Positions 30,906-39,985 of a DNA stretch of 64,000 nucleotides are shown piece after piece. The translations under genes were made by a program, and so were the position numbers. The stretch comes from Pseudomonas protegens CHA0 (GTDB taxonomy: Bacteria; Pseudomonadota; Gammaproteobacteria; Pseudomonadales; Pseudomonadaceae): the NCBI RefSeq assembly GCF_000397205.1, contig NC_021237.1, positions 2,419,001 to 2,483,000 of the forward strand, read 5' to 3'. How positions within the stretch are numbered: the first letter of the stretch is position 1; the number at the start of each line of letters is the position of its first letter. The notes under the pieces were generated by a model. The model made no database searches, had not been told where the DNA came from, and worked only from the letters and a program-made list of their open reading frames with translations.

Positions 30906-32678
30906 TCAGAAGTGCTCGGCGTCGAGGCCGAACAAGGAGGCGCTGCCGGCGCGGATGCTCTGCTCCAGGCTGAGGATGCGCGGCAGCATGCGACTGAAGT
31001 AGAAGCGCGCGGTGGCCAGCTTGGCACCGTAGAAACCGTCGTCCTCGGAACGCTTGTGCTCGGCCACCTGGGCCATGCGCGCCCACAGGTAGGCGTAGGC
31101 CACGTAGCCGAACAGCTGCAGGTATTCGACGCAGGCGCTGCCTACCGCGTGGGGGTTCTGCGCCGCCTGTTCACGCAGCCAGTCGCTGAGGTCTTCCAGG
31201 CGTTGCACCGCGTCCAGCAGCTCGGCGGCGTAGGCGGCGCCGGGCAGGTAGGCGTAGTCGCGGATCTCGCCGGTGAACAGGCGCAGGGCCACGCCGCCGT
31301 TGCCCACCACCTTGCGCCCCAGCAGGTCCAGGGCCTGGATGCCGTTGGTGCCTTCGTAGATCTGGGCGATGCGTACATCCCGCACCAGTTGCTCCTGGCC
31401 CCATTCGCGGATGTAGCCGTGGCCGCCGAAGATCTGCTGGCCCAGCACGCAGCTGTCCAGGCCGGTGTCGGTGAAGAACGCCTTGGCCACCGGGGTCAGC
31501 AGCGCCACCAGGGCCTCGGCGTTGTGCCGCTCATGGGGCTGGTCGGCGAACTTGGCCAGGTCCAGCTGCTGGCCGACGTAGCTGGCGAAGGCGCGGCCGC
31601 CTTCGGTCATGGCCTTCATGGTCAGCAGCATGCGCCGCACATCGGGGTGGACGATGATCGGGTCGGCGATCTTGTCCTTGGCCACCGGGCCGGCCGGGGA
31701 GCGGCTCTGGATGCGCTCGCGGGCGTAGGTGCGGGCGTTCTGGTAGGAGTTCTCGGCGCAGCCGATACCCTGGATGCCGATGGACAGGCGCTCGTAGTTC
31801 ATCATGGTGAACATCGCCGCCAGGCCCTTGTTGGCCTCGCCGATCAGCCAGCCGGTGGCGCCGTCGAAGTTCAGCACGCAGGTGGCCGAGGCCTTGATGC
31901 CCATCTTGTGCTCGATGGAACCGCAGCTCACCGCGTTGGCCGCGCCGAGATTGCCGTTGGCGTCCACATGGATCTTCGGCACCAGGAACAGCGAGATGCC
32001 CTTGGGCCCGGCCGGGGCGTCCGGCAGCTTGGCCAGCACCAGGTGGATGATGTTCTCGGTCAGGTCCTGCTCGCCGCCGGTGATGAAGATCTTGCTGCCG
32101 CTGATGCGGTAGCTGCCGTCGGCCTGGGGCTCGGCGCGGGTGCGGATGATCCCCAGGTCGGTGCCGGCGTGGGCCTCGGTGAGGCACATGGAGCCGGCCC
32201 AGCGGCCTTCGTACATCGGCGGCAGGTACAGCTGTTTCAGCGCTTCGCTGGCGTGGGCGTCGATGGCCAGGCAGGCCCCGGAACTCAGGGCCGAGTACAG
32301 GGCGAAGCTGGAGTTGGCGGCGTAGAGCATTTCCTCGAACTGCACCGCGAGCATCTTCGGCATGCCCATGCCGCCGTAGGCCGGGTTGCCGCTCAGGCCG
32401 ACCCAGCCGCCCTGGATATAGGTGCTGTAGGCCTCCTTGAAACCGGCCGGGGTGCGCACCTGCCCGGCGTGCCAGCTGGCGCCTTCCTCGTCGCCGCTGC
32501 GGTTGAGCGGGGCGATCAGGTTGCCGGTGACCTTGGCCGCTTCTTCGAGAATGGCGTCGGCGGTGTCGCCGTCCACGGTATCGGCCAGGGCCGGCAGGCG
32601 CGCCCAGAGCTTGGGTGCGTTGAACACTTCATGCAGGACAAAGCGCATGTCGCGCAGCGGAGCGTTGAATTCGGGCAT
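30906..32678 (-). CDS. Acyl-CoA dehydrogenase, long DmdC/FadE type
   Basis: 590-residue FAD enzyme expected to oxidise an acyl-CoA to the 2-enoyl-CoA. The N-terminal and middle domains show MCLTEAHAGTDLG and GSKIFITGGEQDLTENIIHL. The catalytic glutamate lies in IAQIYEGTNGIQALDL. About 130 residues follow the usual core, matching the C-terminal-like extension of the roughly 590-600-residue group that includes methylmercaptopropionyl-CoA dehydrogenase. Start 32678 has GAGGTTC upstream. A REP pair separates it from the acyl-CoA synthetase upstream, which reads the same way, suggesting a shared beta-oxidation task. The chain-length preference is not readable. Confidence 0.92.
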   Translation of the reverse strand: MPEFNAPLRDMRFVLHEVFNAPKLWARLPALADTVDGDTADAILEEAAKVTGNLIAPLNRSGDEEGASWHAGQVRTPAGFKEAYSTYIQGGWVGLSGNPAYGGMGMPKMLAVQFEEMLYAANSSFALYSALSSGACLAIDAHASEALKQLYLPPMYEGRWAGSMCLTEAHAGTDLGIIRTRAEPQADGSYRISGSKIFITGGEQDLTENIIHLVLAKLPDAPAGPKGISLFLVPKIHVDANGNLGAANAVSCGSIEHKMGIKASATCVLNFDGATGWLIGEANKGLAAMFTMMNYERLSIGIQGIGCAENSYQNARTYARERIQSRSPAGPVAKDKIADPIIVHPDVRRMLLTMKAMTEGGRAFASYVGQQLDLAKFADQPHERHNAEALVALLTPVAKAFFTDTGLDSCVLGQQIFGGHGYIREWGQEQLVRDVRIAQIYEGTNGIQALDLLGRKVVGNGGVALRLFTGEIRDYAYLPGAAYAAELLDAVQRLEDLSDWLREQAAQNPHAVGSACVEYLQLFGYVAYAYLWARMAQVAEHKRSEDDGFYGAKLATARFYFSRMLPRILSLEQSIRAGSASLFGLDAEHF

Positions 32679-32752
32679 TGCAGGAACCTCGGGCAAAAGT
32701 GGAGGTTGAGCGGCCTCGGCCGCATGAATCGACAACGAAAACCCCGCCACCT

Positions 32753-32853
32753 TGTAGGAGCCGGCTTGCCGGCGAAGAGGCCCGCAAGCCATGCATCGCC
32801 CTGGCCGACGCCTTCGCTGGCAAGCGAAGCGCCGCCCGGCCAGCTCCTACAAG
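32753..32853. repeat. REP pair
   Basis: GTAGGAGCCGGCTTGCCGGCGAAG on the left faces a diverged inverted copy ending CCAGCTCCTACAA. It lies in the 196-bp gap between the acyl-CoA synthetase stop and the dehydrogenase start, within what is otherwise one leftward gene pair. Confidence 0.85.
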
Positions 32854-32874
32854 GGCTGGGTAGGTGTATTCAGG

Positions 32875-34497
32875 CTAGAGGTTTTTCGCCATGTCGCGCA
32901 GGACGAACTTCTGGATCTTGCCGGTGGAGGTCTTGGGCAACGGGCTGAAGACCACGGTACGCGGTACCTTGAAGCCTGCCAGGTGCTCGCGACAGAAGGC
33001 GATGATCTCGGCTTCGCGCACGTCCTGATGATCGGCCTTGAGGGTGATGAAGGCACAGGGCGTCTCACCCCATTTTTCATCGGGCCGGGCCACCACCGCC
33101 GCTTCCAGCACCGCCGGGTGGCGATAGAGCACGCCTTCCAGTTCGATGGTGGAAATGTTCTCGCCCCCGGAAATGATGATGTCCTTGAGCCGGTCGCGGA
33201 TCTCCACGTAGCCGTCCGGGTGGGTCACCCCCAGGTCGCCGGTATGGAACCAGCCGCCCTCGAAGGCTTCGGCGGTGGCCGTGGGGTTCTTCAGGTAGCC
33301 CTTCATCACGGTGTTGCCGCGCATGAAGATCTCGCCGATGGTCTGGCCGTCCCGGGGCGTGGGTTCGAGGGTTTTCGGGTCGGCCACCATCACCCCTTCC
33401 AGGGTCGGGTAGCGCACGCCCTGGCGCGACTTGATCTGCGCCCGCTGTTCCAGGGGCAGTTCATCCCAGGCGGCGTGCCAGGCGCACAGGGTCACCGGGC
33501 CATAGACCTCGGTCAGGCCGTAGACGTGGGTCACCTTGATGCCCATTTCCTCCACCGCGCCGATCACCTTGGCCGGCGGCGCGGCCCCGGCCACCATGGC
33601 GTTGACCGGGTGGTCGATGGCCGCCTTGGCGGTGTCGGGCATGTTCACCAGGGCATTGAGCACGATGGGCGCGCCGCACAGGTGCGTGACCTGATGCTCG
33701 CGGATCAGGTCGAGGATCTTCTGCGGGTCGACCCGGCGCAAAAACACATGCACCCCGGCCAGGGCGGTGACGGTCCAGGGGTAGCACCAGCCGTTGCAGT
33801 GGAACATCGGCAGGGTCCACAGGTACACCGGGTGGTTGCCCATGGCCCAGGTCATCTGGTTGCCCAGGGCGTTGAGGTAGGCGCCGCGGTGGTGGTAGAC
33901 CACGCCCTTGGGGTTGCCGGTGGTGCCCGAGGTGTAGTTCAGGGCGATGGCCTGCCACTCGTCATCGGGCCACTGCCAGGCAAACTCGGGATCGCCCTCG
34001 GCCAGGAACGCTTCGTAGTCCAGCTCGCTGACCGGCTGGCCCTCGCCGTACTCCGGGTCGTCGAGGTCGATCACCAGGGGCGGGTGATCGAGCATGGCCA
34101 CGGCGGCGTGGATCACCTCATGGAACTCGCGGTCGGCGATCAGCACCTTGGCTTCGCCGTGGGCCAGCATGAAGGCGATGGCCTCGGCGTCCAGGCGCAC
34201 ATTGAGGGCATTGAGCACGGCGCCGATCATCGGCACGCCGAAGTGCGCTTCGAGCATCGCCGGGATGTTAGGCAGCATCACCGCCACCGTGTCGTTCTTG
34301 CCGATGCCGCGCCCGGCCAGGGCCGAGGCCAGGCGCCGGCAGCGGCTGTAGGTCTGGGCCCAGGTGCGACGGATCGAACCGTGGATCACCGCCGGGTAAT
34401 CGGGGTAAACCGCAGCGGTACGCTCGATGAAGCTCAAGGGGGAGAGGGCGATATGGTTGACGGCAGTCGGCGCCAGGCCTTGCTCGTAGATGGACAT
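32875..34497 (-). CDS. AMP-forming acyl-CoA synthetase (medium/long-chain, FadD/AlkK-like)
   Basis: 540-residue adenylate-forming enzyme that activates a fatty acid to its CoA thioester. Motifs: ATP-binding loop YTSGTTGNPKGV, GAPIVLN, HVYGLTEVYGP, the hinge region GWFHTGDLG and DRLKDIIISGGENIS, and the catalytic lysine in KTSTGKIQK. The length and the DRLKDIIISGGENIS segment match the FadD-like group of about 540 residues rather than acetyl-CoA synthetase. With the downstream acyl-CoA dehydrogenase it would provide the first two steps of beta-oxidation. Start 34497 lacks a strong ribosome site, but the conserved N-terminal sequence begins there. Confidence 0.9.
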   Translation of the reverse strand: MSIYEQGLAPTAVNHIALSPLSFIERTAAVYPDYPAVIHGSIRRTWAQTYSRCRRLASALAGRGIGKNDTVAVMLPNIPAMLEAHFGVPMIGAVLNALNVRLDAEAIAFMLAHGEAKVLIADREFHEVIHAAVAMLDHPPLVIDLDDPEYGEGQPVSELDYEAFLAEGDPEFAWQWPDDEWQAIALNYTSGTTGNPKGVVYHHRGAYLNALGNQMTWAMGNHPVYLWTLPMFHCNGWCYPWTVTALAGVHVFLRRVDPQKILDLIREHQVTHLCGAPIVLNALVNMPDTAKAAIDHPVNAMVAGAAPPAKVIGAVEEMGIKVTHVYGLTEVYGPVTLCAWHAAWDELPLEQRAQIKSRQGVRYPTLEGVMVADPKTLEPTPRDGQTIGEIFMRGNTVMKGYLKNPTATAEAFEGGWFHTGDLGVTHPDGYVEIRDRLKDIIISGGENISTIELEGVLYRHPAVLEAAVVARPDEKWGETPCAFITLKADHQDVREAEIIAFCREHLAGFKVPRTVVFSPLPKTSTGKIQKFVLRDMAKNL

Positions 34498-34579
34498 GGT
34501 TCGGGTACCCGGTGGCTGATTATTAGCTCTATTGGCCGAGGCTTGGGTGGCGCGTGCTGTGTACCTGGGGGCACTGACT

Positions 34580-34644
34580 GTAGGAGCCGGCTTGCCGGCG
34601 AAAGCGATCCCACGGGCCTCTTCGCTGGCAAGCCAGCTCCTACG
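34580..34644. repeat. REP pair
   Basis: GTAGGAGCCGGCTTGCCGGCGAAAG faces the inverted copy CTTCGCTGGCAAGCCAGCTCCTAC in the divergent intergenic region between the acyl-CoA synthetase and the sensor kinase. Confidence 0.88.
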
Positions 34645-34751
34645 TTCGGCGTTGCTTACAGGTACGCAGCACACCCAGCGAAAGCTCGGTGACTTATCCG
34701 GGGTCTTTTATATACTGTTTGTCGATTGATATGGAAGTACTACCTGAGTTG

Positions 34752-34769
34752 TATAGTAGTTGTACTATA
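34752..34769. promoter_or_regulatory. 18-bp perfect palindrome before the sensor kinase gene
   Basis: TATAGTA-GTTG-TACTATA, with 7-bp perfect arms, lies 38 bp before the kinase start in an AT-rich promoter region. A palindrome here could be an operator for the linked FixJ-type regulator, acting on its own operon and on the divergent acyl-CoA synthetase. The binding factor is inferred. Confidence 0.45.
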
Positions 34770-34807
34770 AAAAGAACCTACCCTTCCGGCCGCGAGACTG
34801 ATCGACC

Positions 34808-36709
34808 ATGCCCGACTCTACCCACCTGCGTCACTGGCTGCGCCTGCAGCGTGAAGGCCAGTTGCCGGACTCGCCCTGGCTCGGCCACGACCCGCAACCC
34901 AGCCTGCTGCTGGACGCCCAGGCGCAGCCGCTGGACCTCAACCCGGCACTGCGCCAGTGGCTGGACGATGCTGCCACTGGCGATCTCGCGGCCCTGCTGC
35001 CGGTCAACCACCCGGCCCTGGTGCGGGCCTGCCTGGAACAGCAGCGGGCCATCGAGCAGGTGGAAGCCCAGTGGGGCGAGCGCATCCTGCTCTGGAGCTT
35101 TATCCCCGATCCGCATCGCCAGCGGGTGCTGGCGCGCTGCCAGGAAGCCACGGCCCAGGTCCGGGCCGAGCGCGAGTCGGCCAAGGCCCGGCGCCTGTAC
35201 CGCCTGATCACCGAAAACACCACTGACCTGATTTCCCGGCACACCCCGGACGGCAGCTTCCTCGACGCCTCACCGGCCTCCTGGACCCTGCTCGGCTACT
35301 GGCCCGAGCAACTGCGCGGGCGCCTGGCCCGCAGCCTGTTCCACAGCCAGGACCTGGCCGGGCTGATGCAGCGCTCCCGCGATGCCCTGGAGCAGGACGG
35401 CTACCACACCATGACCTACCGCATCCGCCATCGCGACGGCCACTACCTGTGGTTCGAAACCGCCTGCCGCGGCATTCGCGACACCTACACCGGCACCGTG
35501 GTGGAAGTGGTGGCGGTGTCCCGGGACATCACCGCCCGGGTCCAGGCCGAAGAGAACAAGCGGCGCCTGGCGGAAGTGGTAGAGGCCAACCCCGACCCGG
35601 TGCTGTTCATCCAGCCCGGCGGCGCGGTCACCTACCTCAACCCGGCGGCGCGGCGCACCCTGGGGCTCGGCGACGGGCAGGCAATGCCGCCACTGGCGGC
35701 CATCCTCAGCGCTGCGGTACTCGACAGCCTGCAACGCGAAGGCTGGGACCGCGCTGAACACAGCGGCCGCTGGAACATCGAGGCGCGCCTGCAACCGCCG
35801 GCCGGCGGCGCCTCGGTGCCGGTCTCGCTGATGCTCCTGGCCCACCGCGCGGCCAGTGGCGAGCGTTTCTATTCCCTGGTGGCCCACGACCAGAGCGAGC
35901 GCGAACTGCGCGAAGCCCAGCAGCGCCATCACCAGGACGAACTGGCCCACACCGCGCGCCTGGTGACCCTGGGCGAACTGGCCTCGGGTATCGCCCACGA
36001 GATCAACCAGCCGCTGGCCGCAGTGGTCAACTACGCCAATGCCAGCCAGCGCTACTTGCAGGCCCTGGGCACCCAGCCAGAGGCCGCCCGCAAGGTGGCC
36101 CAGGGCCTGGAACGGATTGCCGAGCAGGCGACCCACGCCGCCGAAGTGATCAAGCGCCTGCGGGCCTTTTTGCGCAAGGGCGGGCGCCGGGTGCAGGCCC
36201 TGGACATCGCCGAAGTGGCCCGGGAAACCGTGCGCCTGTGTGCCTGGGAAGCCCAGGCCAGCCAGGTGACGATCGACTTGCAGCTGGCGGATAATCTGCC
36301 GCCGGTGTACGCCGACCGGGTGCTGCTGGAGCAGGTACTGCTGAACCTGCTGCGCAACGCCATCGAGGCCAACCGCGAAGTGCATGGGCAGCAGGGCTCG
36401 CACATTGTGCTGGCCGCCGAGGCGACGGCCGAAGGCGGGGTGCAGATCAGCGTCAGCGACCAGGGCCCCGGTGTCTGCGCCGAGCAACTGCCGCAGCTGT
36501 TCACCCCGTTCTACACCAGCAAGGCCAATGGCCTGGGGCTCGGGCTGTCCATGAGCCGCAGCATCGTCGAGGGCTTTGGCGGCGACTTGCAGGCCCAGCC
36601 CCAGGCCATTGGCCTGCGCATGTGCTGCCGGCTGCCGGCCAGTGCCCCGGCCGACCCCTCGGCAACGTCCCAGGCAACTTCCCCCGCAACGACAGGAGCA
36701 AGGCAATGA
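34808..36709 (+). CDS. Soluble PAS-domain sensor histidine kinase (FixL-like)
   Basis: 633-residue kinase without transmembrane segments, so it senses a cytoplasmic signal. A variable N-terminal domain (1-125) is followed by one clear PAS/PAC unit (about 130-250: RLYRLITENTTDLISRH ... YLWFETACRG) and a second PAS-like unit (about 255-370). The H-box is ELASGIAHEINQPLAAV with phosphorylatable His397. The ATPase domain has an N-box (LLNLLRNAIEAN), G1 (DQGPGV) and G2 (GLGLGLSMS). It overlaps the response regulator by ATGA, so the pair is coupled. It is divergent from the acyl-CoA synthetase, suggesting control of fatty acid use, but the signal is unknown. No haem-binding PAS histidine was identified. 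Confidence 0.9.
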   Translation: MPDSTHLRHWLRLQREGQLPDSPWLGHDPQPSLLLDAQAQPLDLNPALRQWLDDAATGDLAALLPVNHPALVRACLEQQRAIEQVEAQWGERILLWSFIPDPHRQRVLARCQEATAQVRAERESAKARRLYRLITENTTDLISRHTPDGSFLDASPASWTLLGYWPEQLRGRLARSLFHSQDLAGLMQRSRDALEQDGYHTMTYRIRHRDGHYLWFETACRGIRDTYTGTVVEVVAVSRDITARVQAEENKRRLAEVVEANPDPVLFIQPGGAVTYLNPAARRTLGLGDGQAMPPLAAILSAAVLDSLQREGWDRAEHSGRWNIEARLQPPAGGASVPVSLMLLAHRAASGERFYSLVAHDQSERELREAQQRHHQDELAHTARLVTLGELASGIAHEINQPLAAVVNYANASQRYLQALGTQPEAARKVAQGLERIAEQATHAAEVIKRLRAFLRKGGRRVQALDIAEVARETVRLCAWEAQASQVTIDLQLADNLPPVYADRVLLEQVLLNLLRNAIEANREVHGQQGSHIVLAAEATAEGGVQISVSDQGPGVCAEQLPQLFTPFYTSKANGLGLGLSMSRSIVEGFGGDLQAQPQAIGLRMCCRLPASAPADPSATSQATSPATTGARQ

Positions 36710-37341
36710 CGAGTGTGGCGCAGCAACTGGTGTATGTGGTCGACGACGACCCGGGCATGCTCGACTCCACCGTCTGGCTCCTGGAGTCGGTGGGGCTCAA
36801 GGCGCTGCCCTTCACCAGTGGCCGCGAGTTTCTCGAACACTGCGACCCGAGCCTGAACGCCTGCGTGCTGCTGGATGTGCGCATGCCCGGCATGGGCGGG
36901 CTGAACGTCCAGGAAGAGCTGCGCCAGCGCGATATCCGCCTGCCGCTGATCTTTGTCAGCGGCCACGCCGACGTGCCCATCGTGGTCCGCGCGTTCAAGG
37001 CCGGGGCGGTGGATTTCATTGAAAAGCCCTACAACGAACAGCTGTTGCTGGACAGCGTGCAGCAGGCCCTGAGCCGCGCCGACCGCCATCAGAACCAGAG
37101 TGCCGGGCAGGCCCGGGTGCAACGGTTGCTGGAAAGCCTGACGCCACGGGAGAAAGACGTGTTGCTGCCGCTGGTGCAGGGCTACACCAACCGGGAAATT
37201 GCCGAGCAACTGGGGGTCAGCATCAAGACCATCGACCTGTATCGCTCACGGGTGATGAAACGCATGCAGGCCGAACACCTGCCGGAACTGGTGGGCATGG
37301 CCATTGCCGCCGGGCTGGTAGACCCGCTGCACCTGCGCTGA
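36706..37341 (+). CDS. FixJ-family response regulator
   Basis: 211-residue two-domain regulator. The receiver has acidic DDD (13-15), phospho-acceptor Asp57 in LLDVRMPGMGG, the conserved Ser/Thr (FVSG) and Lys (EKPYN). The output is a LuxR-type helix-turn-helix (LTPREKDVLLPLVQGYTNRE, then IAEQLGVSIKTIDLYRSRVM). It is translated with the upstream kinase through an ATGA overlap. FixJ-type proteins dimerise on phosphorylation and activate nearby promoters; a palindrome at 34752 is a candidate site. The next gene is convergent. Confidence 0.92.
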   Translation: MTSVAQQLVYVVDDDPGMLDSTVWLLESVGLKALPFTSGREFLEHCDPSLNACVLLDVRMPGMGGLNVQEELRQRDIRLPLIFVSGHADVPIVVRAFKAGAVDFIEKPYNEQLLLDSVQQALSRADRHQNQSAGQARVQRLLESLTPREKDVLLPLVQGYTNREIAEQLGVSIKTIDLYRSRVMKRMQAEHLPELVGMAIAAGLVDPLHLR

Positions 37342-37344
37342 GGT

Positions 37345-37941
37345 TCAGGCCACCGCGCTGCGCACGGGCACGCCGCCCAGCAGCCGCTCAATGGCGCCGC
37401 TCAGCAGGTTTTCCAACAGGGCTTCGCGTTCCCGCTCGGCCAGGGGTTGCTCGCTGAACCAGCTGGGGGCGCTGTTGAGCAGGTTGGCCAAAGCATGGGC
37501 CGCGGCGCGCTGCGCCTGTGGGCCAAGGCCGGTCGGGGTGCCCAGCAACTGCACCAGCTGTTGTTCGTAGCGTTCGCGCAATTGCCCGACCCGCAGTTGC
37601 TGGTCGGGATTGAGGCAGCCGCTGTCGCGCTCCACCAGGCGGAAATGCCGCGGCAATTCCCGGTGCAGCTTCAGGTGGGCGCGGATCAGCGCCGGCAGGC
37701 AGTCGCCCTGCAACTTGCGCCGTTGCAGGCGCTTGAGGGTGCTGTGCAGCTCATCGAAGAACTCCTCGATCAGGTCCAGCAACAGGTGCTGCTTGCTCGG
37801 GTAATGGTGGTACAGCGAGCCCGGGGTCAGCCCCAGATGGCTCGCCAGCTCACGCATGCCGACCTGGCCGAAGCCCTTGCTGGCGAACAGCTCCAGGGCC
37901 TTGTCGCGGCTTTCGGCAAAGCGTGAGCAACGCTCAGCCAT
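37345..37941 (-). CDS. TetR-family transcriptional repressor
   Basis: 198-residue regulator with an N-terminal TetR helix-turn-helix (ALELFASKGFGQVGMRELAS, then HLGLTPGSLYHHYPSKQHLL) and an all-helical ligand domain. It overlaps the end of the upstream 3-hydroxyacyl-CoA dehydrogenase gene by 8 bases and reads in the same direction, so the two are an operon. It may respond to an acyl-CoA, as many TetR proteins linked to fatty acid breakdown do; this is inference from the neighbour. Confidence 0.9.
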   Translation of the reverse strand: MAERCSRFAESRDKALELFASKGFGQVGMRELASHLGLTPGSLYHHYPSKQHLLLDLIEEFFDELHSTLKRLQRRKLQGDCLPALIRAHLKLHRELPRHFRLVERDSGCLNPDQQLRVGQLRERYEQQLVQLLGTPTGLGPQAQRAAAHALANLLNSAPSWFSEQPLAEREREALLENLLSGAIERLLGGVPVRSAVA

Positions 37942-38785
37942 AGTGATGGAAACCCCGACCGGTCTTGCGCCCCAGGTAGCCGGCGGCAACCATTTCCTTG
38001 AGCAGCGGCGCGGGGCGGTACTTGCTGTCGTTGAAGCCGTCGTAGAAGGCTTCAAGGATCGCCAGCAGGGTGTCCAGGCCGATCAGGTCGGCCAGGGCCA
38101 GCGGGCCGATCGGCTGGTTGCAGCCCAGGCGCATGCCGGCGTCTATGTCCTCGGCGCTGGCCAGGCCTTCCTGGAACACCAGGATCGCCTCGTTGATCAT
38201 CGGCACCAGGATGCGGTTGACCACAAAACCCGGGCGGTTGCCGGCGGTGATCGCGGTCTTGCCCAGGCGCTGGGCCATATTCATGGCCAGGGCGTGGGTC
38301 GCGTCGCTGGTCTGCAGGCCGCGGATCACTTCGATCAGGCCCATCACCGGCACCGGGTTGAAGAAGTGCAGGCCGATGAACCGCTCGGGCGCGCTGACGC
38401 TGGCGGCCAGTTGGGTGATCGACAGCGACGAGGTGTTGGAGGCGATCACGCACTCGGCGCTGACCTGGGCGGCGATCTGCTGCAGCACCTTGAGCTTGAG
38501 GTCGAGGTTCTCGGTGGCGGCTTCGATCACCAGTTGCGCATCCTTGAGCACGCCGTAGTCGGTGCTGATGCGGATCCGGCCCAGGGCGGCGAGCTTGTCG
38601 TCTTCGCCGAGGGTGCCCTTGCTCACCTGGCGGTCGAGGTTCTTGCCGATGGTGGCCAGGGCCTTTTCCAGGGCGCCCTGGGCGATGTCCAGCAGGGTCA
38701 CGTCAAAGCCCGCCTGGGCGCAGACCTGGGCGATGCCGTTGCCCATGGTGCCGGCGCCGATCACCCCGATATTCGCAAGATTCAT
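37934..38785 (-). CDS. 3-hydroxyacyl-CoA (3-hydroxybutyryl-CoA) dehydrogenase
   Basis: 283-residue NAD-dependent enzyme converting (S)-3-hydroxyacyl-CoA to 3-ketoacyl-CoA. The N-terminal Rossmann fold starts IGVIGAGTMGNGIAQVCAQA with GxGxxG. ATENLDLK and SNTSSLS are conserved. The catalytic dyad is represented by the histidine in FIGLHFFNPVPVM and by the glutamate of the downstream helix. The length fits the single-function FadB2/PaaH/Hbd group. It is divergent from an AraC-type regulator and co-transcribed with TetR. It probably acts in short-chain acid or polyhydroxybutyrate-linked metabolism; the chain length is not readable. Confidence 0.92.
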   Translation of the reverse strand: MNLANIGVIGAGTMGNGIAQVCAQAGFDVTLLDIAQGALEKALATIGKNLDRQVSKGTLGEDDKLAALGRIRISTDYGVLKDAQLVIEAATENLDLKLKVLQQIAAQVSAECVIASNTSSLSITQLAASVSAPERFIGLHFFNPVPVMGLIEVIRGLQTSDATHALAMNMAQRLGKTAITAGNRPGFVVNRILVPMINEAILVFQEGLASAEDIDAGMRLGCNQPIGPLALADLIGLDTLLAILEAFYDGFNDSKYRPAPLLKEMVAAGYLGRKTGRGFHHYG

Positions 38786-38956
38786 CTTCAGCTCTTCCTT
38801 TGTTCATTGCCTTCGCGGAGCATGGCGCGTTTGCCTTGCACAGCGCGTTATCCAGCGCGAGTCTAGAGCCCGGCGCGGTGGCCGGCCTATGCCGAAAGCG
38901 GTCAAGCGTGCTGGCGTTTTTTGCCATAGGTCCAGCTACGGGAGCACAGCCTCTAC

Positions 38957-39973
38957 ATGCGTGAATCGGATTCGGTCGCGGTCTACTTTGTCCGGGTGAT
39001 GACCCACGCCCTGCGCCAGCAGCCGGCGCGGCTGGCGGCCGTGCTGCGCGAGGCCGGCATCGACCCGGCGTTGCTCGACCAGCCCCGGGCACGGGTGCCC
39101 GGCAGTGCCTTTGCCGCGCTGTGGCTGATCCAGATCCGCGAGTTGCAGGACGAATTCTTCCAGCTCGACTCCCGGGGCATGCCGCCGGGGGCCTTTGCCC
39201 TGATCTGCCGCGGGCTGATCCAGGAGCCCAACCTGGAAAAAGCCCTGCGCCAGTGCCTGAACAACTTCGGCCTGTTCCTGCGGGACGTCGGTGCCAGCCT
39301 CAGCCTGCGGGGCAAGCGTGCGGTGATCAGCCTCGACAGCCGCTGCGCCGACCCGCTGCGCAGCCACTACGCCGAGGAAACCCTGCTGGTGCTGGTTATC
39401 AGCCTGTTGTGCTGGCTCGGCGGGCGACGGATTCCCATCGACCGCGCCGATTTTCGTCATTCACGCCTGAGCCTCAGCGACGATGCGCTGCTGTGGGGCA
39501 GCAACCTGAGCTGGAACGCCGGGCGCACCGAGATCGAATTCGCCAGCCGCTTCCTGCGCCTGCCGGTGGTCCAGGACCTGGCCTCGCTCAAGGTGTTCCT
39601 GCGCAGCGCACCGCAGTGGCTGGTGATCCGCTTTCGCAACCAGCACGGGCTGACCACCCAGGTGCACCAGCGCCTGCGGGGCAGCCACTACAGCCAGTGG
39701 CCGACCCTGGAAGCCTTCGCCCGCGAAGTGCAGATGAGCGCCAGCACCCTGCGCCGGCGCCTGGAGCGCGAGGGCGGCTCGTACCAGGAGATCAAGGACG
39801 AAGTACGCCGCGGTGTCGCCGTCGAGCTGCTACGCCGCTCGGCGGCCAGCATCAGCGAGATTGCCGAACTCACCGGCTTCCAGGAGCCCAGCGCCTTCCA
39901 CCGCGCGTTCAAGAAATGGACCGGCGAAAGCCCCGGGCGCTACCGCGCCCGTTTCCAGCCAGCCCCCGCCTGA
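38957..39973 (+). CDS. AraC-family regulator of the Arabinose_bd/OruR type
   Basis: 338-residue activator. The N-terminal two thirds match the ligand domain found in OruR/ArgR-like AraC proteins (VMTHALRQQPARLAAVLREA; LGGRRIPIDRADF). The C-terminal domain has two helix-turn-helix units (EVQMSASTLRRRLEREGGSY and ISEIAELTGFQEPSAFHRAF) ending with the KWTGESPGRYR motif. It is divergent from the 3-hydroxyacyl-CoA dehydrogenase across a 171-bp gap and is the obvious candidate regulator of that operon. The inducer is unknown. Confidence 0.92.
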   Translation: MRESDSVAVYFVRVMTHALRQQPARLAAVLREAGIDPALLDQPRARVPGSAFAALWLIQIRELQDEFFQLDSRGMPPGAFALICRGLIQEPNLEKALRQCLNNFGLFLRDVGASLSLRGKRAVISLDSRCADPLRSHYAEETLLVLVISLLCWLGGRRIPIDRADFRHSRLSLSDDALLWGSNLSWNAGRTEIEFASRFLRLPVVQDLASLKVFLRSAPQWLVIRFRNQHGLTTQVHQRLRGSHYSQWPTLEAFAREVQMSASTLRRRLEREGGSYQEIKDEVRRGVAVELLRRSAASISEIAELTGFQEPSAFHRAFKKWTGESPGRYRARFQPAPA

Positions 39974-39985
39974 TTCCACGACATC

